DNA of 64,000 nucleotides. It comes from Muricomes sp049840515. GTDB taxonomy: Bacteria; Bacillota; Clostridia; Lachnospirales; Lachnospiraceae. Where the stretch lies: assembly GCA_049840515.1 (NCBI GenBank), contig JASGKW010000003.1, positions 124,001 to 188,000 on the forward strand, in the 5' to 3' direction. The notes beneath the pieces were generated by a model. It was not told the origin of the DNA and ran no database searches. It saw nothing but the letters and a program-made list of their open reading frames with translations. Positions 1 to 9,604 of this stretch are shown piece by piece. The stretch's first letter is position 1. The number at the start of each line of letters is the position of its first letter. Position numbers and translations under genes: made by a program.

Positions 1-1191
1 CCTGAATGTATCTGCAACATATTCCACCTGCTCATCTGTAAGACAGGTGTGAAGAGGCAGTGTAATTTCATTTTCAAACTGTGCATAAGCATTTGGGTAG
101 TCTTTTATATCAAATCCCATATTTTTATATGCCGTCAGCATTGGCAGAGGCTTATAATGAACATTCGATGCAATTCCAGATTCTGCCAGTTTATTAATTA
201 TATTGTTACATTCTTCACGAGTTTTGTCAAGTACACGTACAAGATATAGATGGCCGCTGGATTTTCCATTCTGCCCATAGTGATTCAACGTTTCCACAGG
301 GCATCCTTCCAGAGCCTTATCATACTGCTCTATAATGCTGCGCCTGCGTTTCAAAATCTCAGGATAGCGCTGCAACTGTACCAGCCCAAGGGCCGCCATG
401 ATATCTGTCATATTGCACTTATAATAAGGTGCCACAATGTCATATTCCCATGCGCCGAGCTGTGTTTTCGCCAAGGCGTCTTTCGACTGTCCATGGAGGG
501 AAAGAAGCATGTATTCTTTATAAAGGCTTTCTTCATCTATTCCAGCTTCCTCAATAGCCCGTGACCATGTAACAGAGCCGCCCTCCGCTGTTGTAAGATT
601 TTTCACCGCATGAAAAGAAAAACAAGTAAAGTCCGCAATCTGACCGCACATCTTTTCCTCTCTTGATGCCCCAAAAGCATGGGCCGCATCTGAGATAACA
701 ACAATTCTTCCCAAAGCTTTCTGTTTTTCACCAGAAGGGTTAAATAACGCCTTCTTTTCTTCTGCAATCCGAAAAAGTTCATCATATTGGCTGTAAACTA
801 TGCCTCCCAAATCCACACAGATAATGGCTTTGGTGCGCTCCGTCACAACAGCTCTGGCCTTTGCGGAATCCATCTCAAAGGAACCTGGCAGGGTATCTAC
901 CAGCACGGGAGTTGCCCCAACATGGCAAATACAGCTGGCAGTCGCTGAGTAAGTATATGCGGTAGTGATAACTTCATCCCCGGGGCCAATCCCCATCACA
1001 TGAAGTGTCATTTCCAGACATGCTGTGGCTGAGTTAAGACAGACTGCTCTTTTCGTGTGACAGTAGTCTGCAATCTGACGCTCAAATTCTTTCGTCCTCG
1101 GACCTGTAGTAATCCATCCACTGCGCAATGTATTGGCTACTTCTTCAATTTCCTCTTCTGTAATATCTGGTGGTGAAAACGCTACTTTCAT
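1..1191 (-). CDS. DegT/DnrJ/EryC1/StrS aminotransferase (C-terminus cut by window edge)
   Basis: PLP-dependent sugar aminotransferase. The reading frame is open for 397 codons from an ATG at 1191 to base 1 without a stop, so only a few C-terminal residues are missing. It opens MKVAFSPPDITEEEIEEV, typical of the family. Also visible are the cofactor region TTAYTYSATASC, the ISDAAHAFGA segment and the PLP lysine in SFHAVKNLTTAEGG. It overlaps the upstream sugar 4,6-dehydratase by 4 bp (ATGA), so the two are translationally coupled. Family knowledge suggests they convert UDP-GlcNAc to a UDP-4-amino-4,6-dideoxy sugar (bacillosamine-type precursor). The exact product is inference. The gene probably continues into a polysaccharide or glycoprotein cluster to the left. 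Confidence 0.9.
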   Translation of the reverse strand, partial: MKVAFSPPDITEEEIEEVANTLRSGWITTGPRTKEFERQIADYCHTKRAVCLNSATACLEMTLHVMGIGPGDEVITTAYTYSATASCICHVGATPVLVDTLPGSFEMDSAKARAVVTERTKAIICVDLGGIVYSQYDELFRIAEEKKALFNPSGEKQKALGRIVVISDAAHAFGASREEKMCGQIADFTCFSFHAVKNLTTAEGGSVTWSRAIEEAGIDEESLYKEYMLLSLHGQSKDALAKTQLGAWEYDIVAPYYKCNMTDIMAALGLVQLQRYPEILKRRRSIIEQYDKALEGCPVETLNHYGQNGKSSGHLYLVRVLDKTREECNNIINKLAESGIASNVHYKPLPMLTAYKNMGFDIKDYPNAYAQFENEITLPLHTCLTDEQVEYVADTFR

Positions 1192-3164
1192 ATATCCTCC
1201 TTATCCACAACTCCCCCGCTCAAAAATGCACTTGGCAGTTTAGAACTTGTATCGGTAAACTCTTTATTCCAGCATGCCTGTATCTGCTGATCTCTCAGGA
1301 TATCTGCTTCTCTTAAACGATAGGTCGGAACAATTTTATGAACAATATACTTCATCTCATCCGTCTCCGCGTAAGCCTCCCGATATAAATCCTCCAAATC
1401 CTTTAAAAATTCTTCTTCATCAAACTCAATGGGTTTCCCAATATGGATTTTCTGATTTTCTGTACTTTCCAGGCCCTCCTCAGCCATCAAAAGTTCCTCA
1501 TATAACTTTTCTCCGGGACGCAGGCCTGTATACTGGATATCTATATCCACACCCAATGTATAGCCTGACAATTGAATCAGGTTCTTTGCCAGATCCACAA
1601 TTTTTACCGGCTGCCCCATATCCAGAACAAATATCTCTCCGCCTTTTGCACTGGCCCCTGCCTGCAGGACAAGGGACACCGCCTCCGGTATGGTCATAAA
1701 ATACCGGATGATATCCGGATGTGTCACTGTAACCGGACCACCTGCTTCAATCTGCTTTTTGAATAATGGTATTACACTGCCATTACTGCCCAGCACATTT
1801 CCAAAGCGCACCGCCACATACTCCGTCTTGGAGCGTTTGCTGAACACCTGAATAATCATCTCGCACATCCGCTTAGATGCACCCATAATATTGGTGGGGT
1901 TCACTGCCTTATCCGTAGAAATCAAAACAAACTTCTCCACACTGTATCTGTCTGCTGCCAGAGCAACTTTATAAGTTCCAAATACATTGTTTTTAATTGC
2001 CTCATTGGGACTGTCTTCCATCAAAGGCACATGCTTGTGTGCTGCCGCATGATATACAATGTCCGGCCGATATTTAGAAAAAACACTATTCAGTTTTCTT
2101 CCATTTCTGACAGAACCAATCAATACCACCAAATCCAGGTTTGGATACTGGGCTTTTAACTCCTGCTGAATTTCATAGGCATTATTCTCATAAATATCAA
2201 AGATAATTAACTGCTTTACACCATTCGCTGCAATCTGACGGCAAAGTTCGCTTCCGATGCTTCCTCCTCCGCCGGTAACCAATACTATCTTACCAGACAC
2301 ATAACGGCCAATTTTCTCCATTGTAATCTGGATAGGGTCCCTCCCCAGCAAATCTTCTATCTCCACATTGCGCAGCTTGGAAACACTGACATCTCCATTT
2401 ACCAGCTGATATACTCCTGGAAGAATTTTCAATTCACAGTCAGGAACTTTCTGACAAACTTCCAGAATCTTCTGTATCTCCCTTTTATCTGCACTTGGAA
2501 TAGCAATGATAATCTCGTTGATGCGATATTTATCTGCATACTTGAGAATGTCATTTCTTCCTCCCACTACTTTCACTCCATGAATATAGGTTCCATGCTT
2601 CCTTGGATTGTCATCGATTACACAACAAATCTTTGCGTCCAGCTCCGTGCTCAGCTCCAGCTCTTTCATCACCACATTACAGGCCTCTCCCGCTCCGATA
2701 ATCATAGTGGTTCGCACATTTCGTCCATGTACATTGCCCCGGTAAATAAGCCTGGCCAGCCGATACGAAAAACGGCTTAGACAGGTCAGCAGAAACAGAG
2801 CCGTAACATATAGGAGAAAATAACTCCTGTATATAGTTCTGTAAGTAAGATAATATGCCAAAACATTAAACAAAACTGAGACCATACATGCCTCGATGAT
2901 ATAAATCAATTCCTTGATGCTTGCAAATCTCCAGAGACTTGTGTAGAGTCTAAATACAGCAAAAAGCAAGACTGTTACTACCGTATTGGCCACAATCAAA
3001 TCCTTTACAGACTCTGCATACTCTCCTGGAATTTCTCCCACCTGCATATTAAAACGGATCCATAATGCCAAGAAGGAGCTGACATTGATAAATGCAATGT
3101 CTAAAAATATAAGAAGTACTTTATAGACAATAGATAAATCCCACTTTTTAAACAGTTTCATCAT
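1188..3164 (-). CDS. Membrane-bound nucleoside-sugar 4,6-dehydratase (CapD/WbpM/PglF family)
   Basis: 658-residue polysaccharide biosynthesis protein. The first ~135 residues hold four hydrophobic segments (about 13-36, 56-74, 88-106, 113-130). A first Rossmann/CoA-binding-like domain follows (MIIGAGE near 155-160). The catalytic SDR domain starts with TGGGGSIG at 297-304 and continues with HAAAHKHVPLME and STDKAVNPTN...SKRMCE. Full-length members are 600-660 residues, so it looks complete. It acts at the inner face of the membrane on a UDP-HexNAc, probably UDP-GlcNAc, producing a 4-keto-6-deoxy sugar for the aminotransferase it overlaps. A purine-rich GAGGGAAAG lies just before the start. 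Confidence 0.92.
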   Translation of the reverse strand: MMKLFKKWDLSIVYKVLLIFLDIAFINVSSFLALWIRFNMQVGEIPGEYAESVKDLIVANTVVTVLLFAVFRLYTSLWRFASIKELIYIIEACMVSVLFNVLAYYLTYRTIYRSYFLLYVTALFLLTCLSRFSYRLARLIYRGNVHGRNVRTTMIIGAGEACNVVMKELELSTELDAKICCVIDDNPRKHGTYIHGVKVVGGRNDILKYADKYRINEIIIAIPSADKREIQKILEVCQKVPDCELKILPGVYQLVNGDVSVSKLRNVEIEDLLGRDPIQITMEKIGRYVSGKIVLVTGGGGSIGSELCRQIAANGVKQLIIFDIYENNAYEIQQELKAQYPNLDLVVLIGSVRNGRKLNSVFSKYRPDIVYHAAAHKHVPLMEDSPNEAIKNNVFGTYKVALAADRYSVEKFVLISTDKAVNPTNIMGASKRMCEMIIQVFSKRSKTEYVAVRFGNVLGSNGSVIPLFKKQIEAGGPVTVTHPDIIRYFMTIPEAVSLVLQAGASAKGGEIFVLDMGQPVKIVDLAKNLIQLSGYTLGVDIDIQYTGLRPGEKLYEELLMAEEGLESTENQKIHIGKPIEFDEEEFLKDLEDLYREAYAETDEMKYIVHKIVPTYRLREADILRDQQIQACWNKEFTDTSSKLPSAFLSGGVVDKEDI

Positions 3165-3188
3165 ATTTCTTTCCCTCGGTATACCAGT

Positions 3189-4880
3189 TTATTGTGCCAC
3201 CTCTGAGTCCGGCAGCACTTCACCTCTTTCCACCGCATCAATGGCACCTTTAATAGCATCGATACTGGCCTGATTTGGCTGTGTTACATAAAGTATGTTG
3301 CCAGGGGCAGAATAACATTCCTGATTGTCTCCTGTTCCTTCCGCAGCCATGGACTTGATATTCCATGCTCCTCCGCCTGACAATTGACTTTTAATAAGAT
3401 CCTGTATCTGTTCCTGAGACATATTGGTGTCTACATTTCCGCTTATGCTGCTCAAAATTCCATTCGCACCTGTCAAAATAGCCGGAGAAATCGCTTTTTT
3501 AATCATAGCTGTAATAACAGCCTGCTGGTTCTTTCCTCTCTGGAAATCTCCGCCGTCCACATTCATTCTCTCCCTTGAGAATGCCAGTGCCTGCTGTCCT
3601 GTAAAGTGATTTTCTCCCTGGTTGACATTCATCACTACTCCTGACTCTTCACTTGTTGTAAAAGCCTGTTCGGAGACTACATCCACTCCGCCAAGAGCAT
3701 CCACCATCTGTACCAAAGATGTAAAGTTCACCCGGGCATAGAAGTCAATATCTGTATCATAAAGCTGCGACAGTGTAGCCATAGATGCATCCACTCCATA
3801 AATACCTGCATGAGTAAGTTTATCCTTCTGCCCACCTGAAATTCCCGGGATTTCCACATAATAGTCCCTTGGTGTGGTGACTAAAAGAATTTGATGGGTT
3901 GTTGGATTCACCGTTGCCAGAATATTCACGTCACTGCGGCTGTTCGTCTCAATGGCCCCATACACATCAATACCACTGATATATACTGTAAAAGAGTCGT
4001 CTGCCACCTTTACCTCTGCTGCCGTATTTTTAAGTGCGCTGGTAATTTCATGAGAATAAATAATTCTCACCGCGCTGCTGTATCCCTCAAAGGATTCCTC
4101 CAAAATTGATGAATATGCATCATTATATATAATTGCCTGTACTTTGCCGTCATGCAGCGCCGCTGCCTGCTCATTCAAACTTTTGTATTCTACAGTAGAG
4201 ATGTCGCTGCCGGTCTCCTTGTTAATAGCTGCTATGGTATCTTTGACATCATCACCTTTCAAAGTATACTGTACACCAAAATCATAGCCCGCTGCATCTT
4301 CAATAGACTGTGCCGGATCCTCTGCCAGCACCGCAACTACCATTTTGTCCACCTTTTTATTGCCGCCGCTGATATCCTCAACAGCACCATGAGTTTTAAA
4401 TATATAATAGGAACCTAAGGCCAGCACAATGGACATCAAAACGCTGAGCACTTTTGCTGCAATTGCTTTTTTCTTGGATATGAGGTGTGCTGCCAGAGGA
4501 ATAATCCATAATAACAACAGGATACCCACAATCACACCAAGGTATTTTGCCGGCAGCATATTGAGCACCAAAAGAGCTACAATGAACACCAGTGTTACAA
4601 CCAGCTGAATTCCACATAAGGCAATTCCAATCTGCCTGCTCATCTTATTGGAACGCTGCTTTTTGCCGGAGCCCTTTCCATTCCTTGTATTCTTGCCGTT
4701 TCCGTTATTTTTCTTGGGTGAACTCTTGCCGCCGCTTTTCTTTCCTGAGCTTCCAGCTACGGATTTAACGGGGTTATCAATTATTGTCTGTCTCTGTCTC
4801 TCTTCCACTCTGCGGCGCTTTCTTGCCTGCGCCTTTCTATATGCTTCACGTTCATCATCACTCATCTTTTGCTGCCCCAT
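3189..4880 (-). CDS. LytR-CpsA-Psr (LCP) family cell-wall glycopolymer ligase
   Basis: 563 residues. A strongly basic, low-complexity cytoplasmic tail (residues 1-80, rich in K, R, G and N) precedes three hydrophobic segments (about 85-107, 113-134, 143-160). The extracellular LCP domain follows at about 310-480, with the core TTPRDYYVEI, DKLTHAGIYG and FSRERM...GDFQRGKNQQ motifs. LCP proteins transfer lipid-linked glycopolymers to peptidoglycan. Lying just upstream of the sugar dehydratase and aminotransferase, it probably attaches the polymer made by this locus. The start is supported by AAGGGAG 9 bases before the ATG. The three-TM, long-tail architecture is unusual against single-TM LCPs but known in Clostridia. 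Confidence 0.9.
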   Translation of the reverse strand: MGQQKMSDDEREAYRKAQARKRRRVEERQRQTIIDNPVKSVAGSSGKKSGGKSSPKKNNGNGKNTRNGKGSGKKQRSNKMSRQIGIALCGIQLVVTLVFIVALLVLNMLPAKYLGVIVGILLLLWIIPLAAHLISKKKAIAAKVLSVLMSIVLALGSYYIFKTHGAVEDISGGNKKVDKMVVAVLAEDPAQSIEDAAGYDFGVQYTLKGDDVKDTIAAINKETGSDISTVEYKSLNEQAAALHDGKVQAIIYNDAYSSILEESFEGYSSAVRIIYSHEITSALKNTAAEVKVADDSFTVYISGIDVYGAIETNSRSDVNILATVNPTTHQILLVTTPRDYYVEIPGISGGQKDKLTHAGIYGVDASMATLSQLYDTDIDFYARVNFTSLVQMVDALGGVDVVSEQAFTTSEESGVVMNVNQGENHFTGQQALAFSRERMNVDGGDFQRGKNQQAVITAMIKKAISPAILTGANGILSSISGNVDTNMSQEQIQDLIKSQLSGGGAWNIKSMAAEGTGDNQECYSAPGNILYVTQPNQASIDAIKGAIDAVERGEVLPDSEVAQ

Positions 4881-4998
4881 TATTATGCTCCCTTCATTCT
4901 TGCTATCTTAAATATACATAGAGTATATACCAAGCTATGATAGCATTTTTCCACATCTTTCGCAATAGTATAAAGACTTATTGTGCACTTAAAAACAA

Positions 4999-5056
4999 AA
5001 GAGTTACAGTTCAATCACGCCAATACTACTCAGTCTATGATTGAACTGTAACTCTT
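4999..5056 (-). terminator. Intrinsic terminator after secDF
   Basis: A perfect 19-bp inverted repeat: AAGAGTTACAGTTCAATCA at 4999-5017 pairs with 5038-5056 across a 20-nt loop. On the minus strand it is followed by TTTTGTTTTT. It lies 16 bases past the secDF stop. Confidence 0.85.
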
Positions 5057-5071
5057 TATAAACTTATTTTT

Positions 5072-7230
5072 TTAAGCTTTTTTTCTGTTTTTCCATGTAA
5101 CCCAAACGGCTGCCGCTATACATATGGAAGAGTAACATCCGCTGATCATTCCCACCAACATAGGCAGGGCAAATACCCGGATAGATTCTATATTGTATAT
5201 TACCGCAAAAGTTAAAATGATTGCCACACAGAGGGCTGAGGTAAATACTGTTTTTATGGAACGTCCAAGAGTTTCTGTGATACTTCTGTTTACCAGATGC
5301 ACAAAATCTTCTTTTGTACGTGCCCGCATATTCTCCCGTATCCTGTCGTAAAGGACAATAGTATCGTTAATCGAATATCCGATAATTGTCAGTGTTACCG
5401 ACACAAACGCGTCGTTGACAGGTATCTTGCACACTCCAAACACCAGGAATACAACAAACACGTCAAATATCAAAGCTATAACGCCAGACACCCCGGCGGA
5501 TAATCCTGACAACACAGAAAAACGCAGTGTGATATAAACTACAATAAACAGAGCTGCCAGCACAATAGCAATAGCAGAGTTTTTCAATGCACGTGCCCCA
5601 ATGTAAGGCTCTACCGCATAAGTTTCGGAAGACTCATATTTCTGGTCAGGCTGGAGTTCATTTAAAGTAGCCAGCACTTTAGCCTGCTCTTCCGGAGAAA
5701 TTCCCTGGTTTCCGCCAAGATTTAATACAAGTTTTGTCTGCTTGGACACAAAATCTTCTCCTGCCTGAGCACTAACCGGACGATTCAGCACTTCTTCTAC
5801 AGCCTGAGCTGCTTCTTCTGTATCCGGTGTTCCTTCACATGTGAATTTCAGTATAACACCACCTGTAAACTGAGTATCTAATGTCACTCCCCTCATGCCG
5901 CTGATAATGGAACCCACAATAAGAAGTACCAGCGAAAAGGCGAAAATAGCTTTTCGTTTTCCAAGAAAATCTATGACTTCTTTCTTTTTCTTTATATAAA
6001 ACAGTTTCATATTCTGGAATTTTGGATATAAAACGATAGAACTTAACATAATTCTTGAGAGCCATACACCGGCGGCCAGATTCAGAATAACACCTGTCAG
6101 CAAAGTGTATCCAAAACTCAACATAGTTCCTGATCCAAAAATCATCAAGATTACAGCTACTGCTGCTGTTGTCACATTTCCGTCCAATACAGAAGAAAAC
6201 GCATTTTTGTAACCCGCTTTTATCGCATTCTTAATACTGCTTCCTCTGTCCAGCTCTCCTCGCCAATACGCTCATTGATAATAACATTGGCATCCACCGC
6301 CATACCCAGAGACAAAATCAAACCTGCAATTCCGGGAAGGGTTAGTGTATACTGCGGAACAGAGAGAGCCAGCACCTGAATACTCATCTGGAATATCATT
6401 GCCAGGCAGGCGATAAGGCCTGGAAGGCGGTAGTAGGATATCATGAACAGACATATTAAAATCAATGCTACTGCTGCCGCTGATGCCATTGCCTTGAGTG
6501 CACCGCTGCCCAGTGTCGGGCTGATTGTATTATAGTTTGTTGTCTTCAGAGAAAATGGGCAGTGTCCTGCACTAATCTTTTCAGCCAAGGCTGTCGCCTC
6601 TTCCTGAGAGCCCATTCCATTGATAATAGCTTCCCCACCGTCAATAGCCTGGTTTACAACGGGATTGGAAATTTGCTGCTCATCCATATAAATTCCCATA
6701 TTCTGATTTACCAGTTTTGCAGTGGCAGTTGCAAAGTCTTCTGTTCCCTTTTTGTCAAATTTAAGAGAAACCACATATTCCCCAGTCTTAGAGTCTCTCA
6801 CTACCTGACTGCTGGTTACATCTTTTCCTTCCACAAGTACATTCCCTTCCGGATCACGGAATGTCAGTTTTGCAGTTTCACCCAATTCAGCGATAGCTGC
6901 CTCCGGATTAAATGTCTTCTCATCAGACTTCCACGGGAATCTGACAATGATATTTCCGTTATCCTTGTCCACTGTCACTTCCCTGTCTGTTATATTCTGA
7001 GCATCCAGACGATTCTCAATTACAATTTCTCGCTGACTCCAAATCAGAACCGGATGGTGTTTTATCCACTCCCTCAGGTTCAAGATAGCCTCCACACCAC
7101 CTCTGATGTCAATTCCAAAACGCATGTCCATTGCACCTTTAAATCCACTTCCCAATCCAAAGATAGCAATGTACACAAACGCTATGATGACACATAGCAC
7201 AATCCACACATTTCTCTTATTTGTTTTCAA
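5072..7230 (-). pseudogene. secDF: secDF, fused SecD-SecF protein-export subunit, split by a 2-bp frameshift
   Basis: Proton-driven membrane partner of SecYEG. As read, a 336-residue SecD part (5'-end at 7230) ends prematurely at 6220. A SecF part follows in another frame to 5072. Near 6250-6260 the coding strand reads GAGGAGAGCTGGAC. Removing one AG gives a continuous 718-residue SecDF with ERIGEELDRGSSIKNAIKAG across the junction and no stop, matching the ~720-740 residues of fused Firmicutes SecDF. Visible are TM1, the P1 region, the SecD signature FGIDIRGGVEAIL, AVDANVIINER, the SecF signature LDTQFTGGVIL and GYSINDTIVLYDRIRE. The start is a TTG 7 bases after AGGAGG. The TTG-initiated SecF start at 6187 is an artefact of the shift. 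Sequence error is the most likely cause. Confidence 0.9.
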
Positions 7231-7282
7231 AACAAATCCTCCTCTTATTTATTATAAATTGCATGGTATTTCATGCATGCCT

Positions 7283-7714
7283 TTAAATAGCCTCAATATA
7301 ATGCCTTTTCCGTCCTGAGCCTGTAAAACACAAGAGCTTGCGCATAGTGTACTCCCGAAAGGTCATACAGAATAACCGAATAACCTGCCATGACCTGCCG
7401 CCCCAAAACAATCTGGAGAAAATAATCGGAAGAAAATCTATAAGAAAAAGCAGAGAAAACACTGCCATCTCCTCCCTTGTCCTATTGTCATTGATAAAGC
7501 TGTCATCTTTAGATTCCCAAAAGAGAAATCCACTCTGTCCGCCTGTGCGCATGCCCGCAGCGCCATCCTGCTCCTGAGATACGGTCCTTTCACTTCGCTG
7601 GTGAAAAATCATCCCCTTAACGCCGCTTAAATTTTTCGCTCCTCCTGACATGAAAAAAAGCATCACAAATATAAGCATACAAGCAACTATGAACCAGACC
7701 TTTCTGCTCCTCAT
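7283..7714 (-). CDS. Small membrane protein of unknown function
   Basis: I do not recognise this 143-residue protein. It has an N-terminal hydrophobic segment (WFIVACMLIFVMLFFM) after a short basic start (MRSRK). A polar middle follows, then a second hydrophobic segment (MAVFSLLFLIDFLPIIFSRLF) and a basic C-terminus. The ATG at 7714 is chosen because GAAAGGGG lies 6 bases upstream; a longer reading to 7774 lacks one. It precedes secDF by 52 bases in the same direction, so the two are probably co-transcribed from the promoter at 7746-7774. A role in envelope biogenesis is only guilt by association. Confidence 0.6.
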   Translation of the reverse strand: MRSRKVWFIVACMLIFVMLFFMSGGAKNLSGVKGMIFHQRSERTVSQEQDGAAGMRTGGQSGFLFWESKDDSFINDNRTREEMAVFSLLFLIDFLPIIFSRLFWGGRSWQVIRLFCMTFREYTMRKLLCFTGSGRKRHYIEAI

Positions 7715-7745
7715 GATGTTTCCCCTTTCAAACTGGATATTGCTT

Positions 7746-7774
7746 ATTATAATGCCTGGACCGCTATTATGCAA
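7746..7774 (-). promoter_or_regulatory. Candidate sigma-A promoter for the 7283-7714 / secDF unit
   Basis: On the minus strand TTGCAT (7774-7769), a 17-bp spacer and TATAAT (7751-7746) lie about 30 bases before the chosen start. The -10 is consensus and the -35 matches 4 of 6. Confidence 0.55.
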
Positions 7775-7878
7775 ACCTTATGTGTAACTTTTTCTTTCCC
7801 CTCTTCTGGATTAATGTTATAATAGACAAAGAACTTTATTTACATAAACATACTGGTACATACAAAGGAGGAGTTTAC

Positions 7879-8364
7879 ATGAAATTGGTGATTACCATGA
7901 GCCGCCGTTTTGGAACTGGTGCGAGTGTGATTGCAAAAGAGCTTTCCGAGAGGTTGGATATCCCTGTATACGACAAAGCGTACATTGAACAGCAGATAGG
8001 TGCACATATGTATGAAACCGAGGCAGAAGTCATCCGCGGCTCCGCCTCCAATCCCTGTATCATCCTTGGCCGCTGCGCATCCGACATTTTAAAAGACAAA
8101 ATGAACGTTCTGAATATCTTTGTCTATGCGGATAAAGAAGACCGTATACACAGAATCATGAATCTCGAATCACTCACCCACGAAGAGGCCCGCCAGAAAG
8201 TAGAGCACACAGACGAAGAACGTGCAGCATACTACTACGAACACACAGGCAAAACCTGGGGAGATGTCAACGACTACCACATGATACTCGACACCACCAA
8301 ACTAGGAGTCGAAAACTGCGCCAACATCCTAATGCAGTACTTTGAAAAAATGGAATACATTTAA
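7879..8364 (+). CDS. Cytidylate kinase-like family protein
   Basis: 161 residues. The N-terminus MKLVITMSRRFGTGAS resembles the P-loop region of the cytidylate-kinase-like family, with a degenerate Walker A (SRRFGTGAS). Also visible are the IPVYDKAYIEQ segment and CIILGRCASDIL, where full-length relatives carry a catalytic-core arginine. EDRIHRIMN and ITHEEA-like regions follow. Family members are usually ~190-200 residues, so this is a short variant. The ATG at 7879 follows AAGGAGGAG by 6 bases; upstream codons in frame have no ribosome site. A TATAAT at 7818-7823 could be its -10. The true substrate is unknown for this family. Confidence 0.75.
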   Translation: MKLVITMSRRFGTGASVIAKELSERLDIPVYDKAYIEQQIGAHMYETEAEVIRGSASNPCIILGRCASDILKDKMNVLNIFVYADKEDRIHRIMNLESLTHEEARQKVEHTDEERAAYYYEHTGKTWGDVNDYHMILDTTKLGVENCANILMQYFEKMEYI

Positions 8365-8368
8365 CACA

Positions 8369-8499
8369 GTTCAGCCATGCAAAAATACAGCAGTATATGC
8401 AGGAGAAAGCTTGCTTTCGTACGCGGATACTGCTGTATTTTTATTTGGCGCTCTGCCAAAGCGAGATGAAGTAATGCGTAATCGAGCTTATGGCTGAAC
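8369..8499. repeat. Palindromic intergenic element, copy A
   Basis: 131-bp element bounded by GTTCAGCCAT (8369-8378) and its exact complement ATGGCTGAAC (8490-8499). Inside is a hairpin formed by ATACAGCAGTAT and ATACTGCTGTAT around AGAAAGCTTGCTTTC, then a second small hairpin TTTGGCGCTCTGCCAAA. It begins 4 bases after the kinase-like gene stop, and the first hairpin plus TTTTTATTT may double as its terminator. A near copy follows directly (copy B), and a diverged copy lies inverted at 12222-12342. Confidence 0.85.
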
Positions 8500-8501
8500 T
8501 G

Positions 8502-8636
8502 GTTCAAAAAGCCATGCAAAATTTCAGCAGTGTACACAGGAGAAAGCTTGCTTTCGTATGCATATACTGCTGTATTTTTATTTGGCGCTCTGCCAAAGCG
8601 AGATGAAGCAATGCGCAATCAAGCTTATGGCTGAAC
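8502..8636. repeat. Palindromic intergenic element, copy B
   Basis: Tandem near-duplicate of copy A, offset 137 bp when measured at the shared GCCATGC. It has the same hairpins (CAGCAGTGTA/TATACTGCTG and TTTGGCGCTCTGCCAAA) and ends in ATGGCTGAAC. Its left end is interrupted by three extra A bases (GTTCAAAAAGCCAT). Differences from copy A are mostly compensated in the stems, which suggests structure is conserved. Confidence 0.85.
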
Positions 8637-8707
8637 TATTTCAAAAAGTGTTCCAACTTTTAAAATTCTGCATATGATATAAGAAGAACAGTTTCAGGAT
8701 TTTTAAT

Positions 8708-9604
8708 ATGTTTATCTTAATTTTTGTTCTGATTATATTATTGGCTCTTTTTTTCCTGTCTGTTTTCTTCAGGAGAATGTACGTCCGGGAAAAAATTTAT
8801 GAAATGCCATATTTTGAAAAATGTGATGTATTAAGTGAACTGGCCCGTCCTTTCGGATTCTCCTACTTGTTTGTTCAGGATGTATTTATTCCACGAATTG
8901 AGGCGTGGCAGAAGAAGTTTGGGTATGCAGATTTTTATGACCAGGCTGCTCTTTCCATGGATATGGTTCTGGACTGTGAGTCTGTGTATTTCAATTACCA
9001 GGGTAAAACCTGGCTTATTAAGTTTTGGAAAGGCCAGTATGGTATTCACACGGGGGCAGAGGCAGGGATTTATCACGCTGACTCTATTATTCCCCCTGCG
9101 CTGCGCCCTCAGACAATCTTCCAGGCCGCCCTGCCAAAGGAAATGCTCCCCATGAAACTTCATCTCACAGAGAACGGAAACACTCTTTTTGATATTAATA
9201 AGCCACACTGGTGGCTGGCAGGTTTCAGAACCGGATTATCCACACATCCGGAGGATTTGAATCTGGAGATTACCATAGCTTTTCCCGATGAGGATATGTG
9301 TCAGGCTTTTGTGAATGCCCTTGACCGGCTTGGTTATAAGAGCAGTGAATTACTTGTCTGCGACAACACCGTACAATTTCATTTCACAGAACCCAAAACT
9401 GTGCCGGAAATCATCCCAGATTCCTGGGTGCAAAGCTATGTGCTCTGGAAGTCCAAACTATTCTGCAGACTCTATCTGCGGATAACACGGCCCTTTGACA
9501 TTACGGTAGACCAACTGCTCTACCTCTACTATTCTCTGCCTTTTGTTTTCCGAAAAACGCTTCGTATCAGAAGACAAAAAAGAAAGAGGTCGGTAGATTT
9601 ATGA
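8708..9604 (+). CDS. Single-pass membrane protein, unknown function (possibly DUF4474 family)
   Basis: 298 residues. A strongly hydrophobic N-terminal anchor (residues 1-22, FILIFVLIILLALFFLSVFF) is followed by a cytoplasmic or extracellular domain containing YFNYQGKTWLIKFWKGQYGI, which I associate with the DUF4474 family of Clostridia from memory only. The C-terminus is very basic (RIRRQKRKRS). The stop overlaps the start of the downstream metallophosphoesterase (ATGA), so the pair is translationally coupled and probably functionally linked. The ribosome site is weak (CAGGA). No catalytic motif is evident. Confidence 0.7.
   Translation: MFILIFVLIILLALFFLSVFFRRMYVREKIYEMPYFEKCDVLSELARPFGFSYLFVQDVFIPRIEAWQKKFGYADFYDQAALSMDMVLDCESVYFNYQGKTWLIKFWKGQYGIHTGAEAGIYHADSIIPPALRPQTIFQAALPKEMLPMKLHLTENGNTLFDINKPHWWLAGFRTGLSTHPEDLNLEITIAFPDEDMCQAFVNALDRLGYKSSELLVCDNTVQFHFTEPKTVPEIIPDSWVQSYVLWKSKLFCRLYLRITRPFDITVDQLLYLYYSLPFVFRKTLRIRRQKRKRSVDL

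Noticed and set aside
1274..1766. Plus-strand open frames opposite the sugar dehydratase, and similar ones opposite secDF, mfd, flagellin and the pilins
   Set aside because: They are antisense to well-supported genes, lack ribosome sites and have no recognisable domains.
5072..6187. A separate secF gene starting with TTG at 6187
   Set aside because: The frame upstream of the TTG is open and homologous to SecD up to the indel at 6255, so the TTG is an internal leucine of a fused SecDF.
7795..7823. A full promoter for the cytidylate-kinase-like gene
   Set aside because: The TATAAT is good but no -35 at acceptable spacing is visible, so only the -10 is mentioned.
8361..8618. A minus-strand open frame across the two palindromic repeats
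   Set aside because: It is generated by the tandem repeat itself and has repeated low-information protein sequence.
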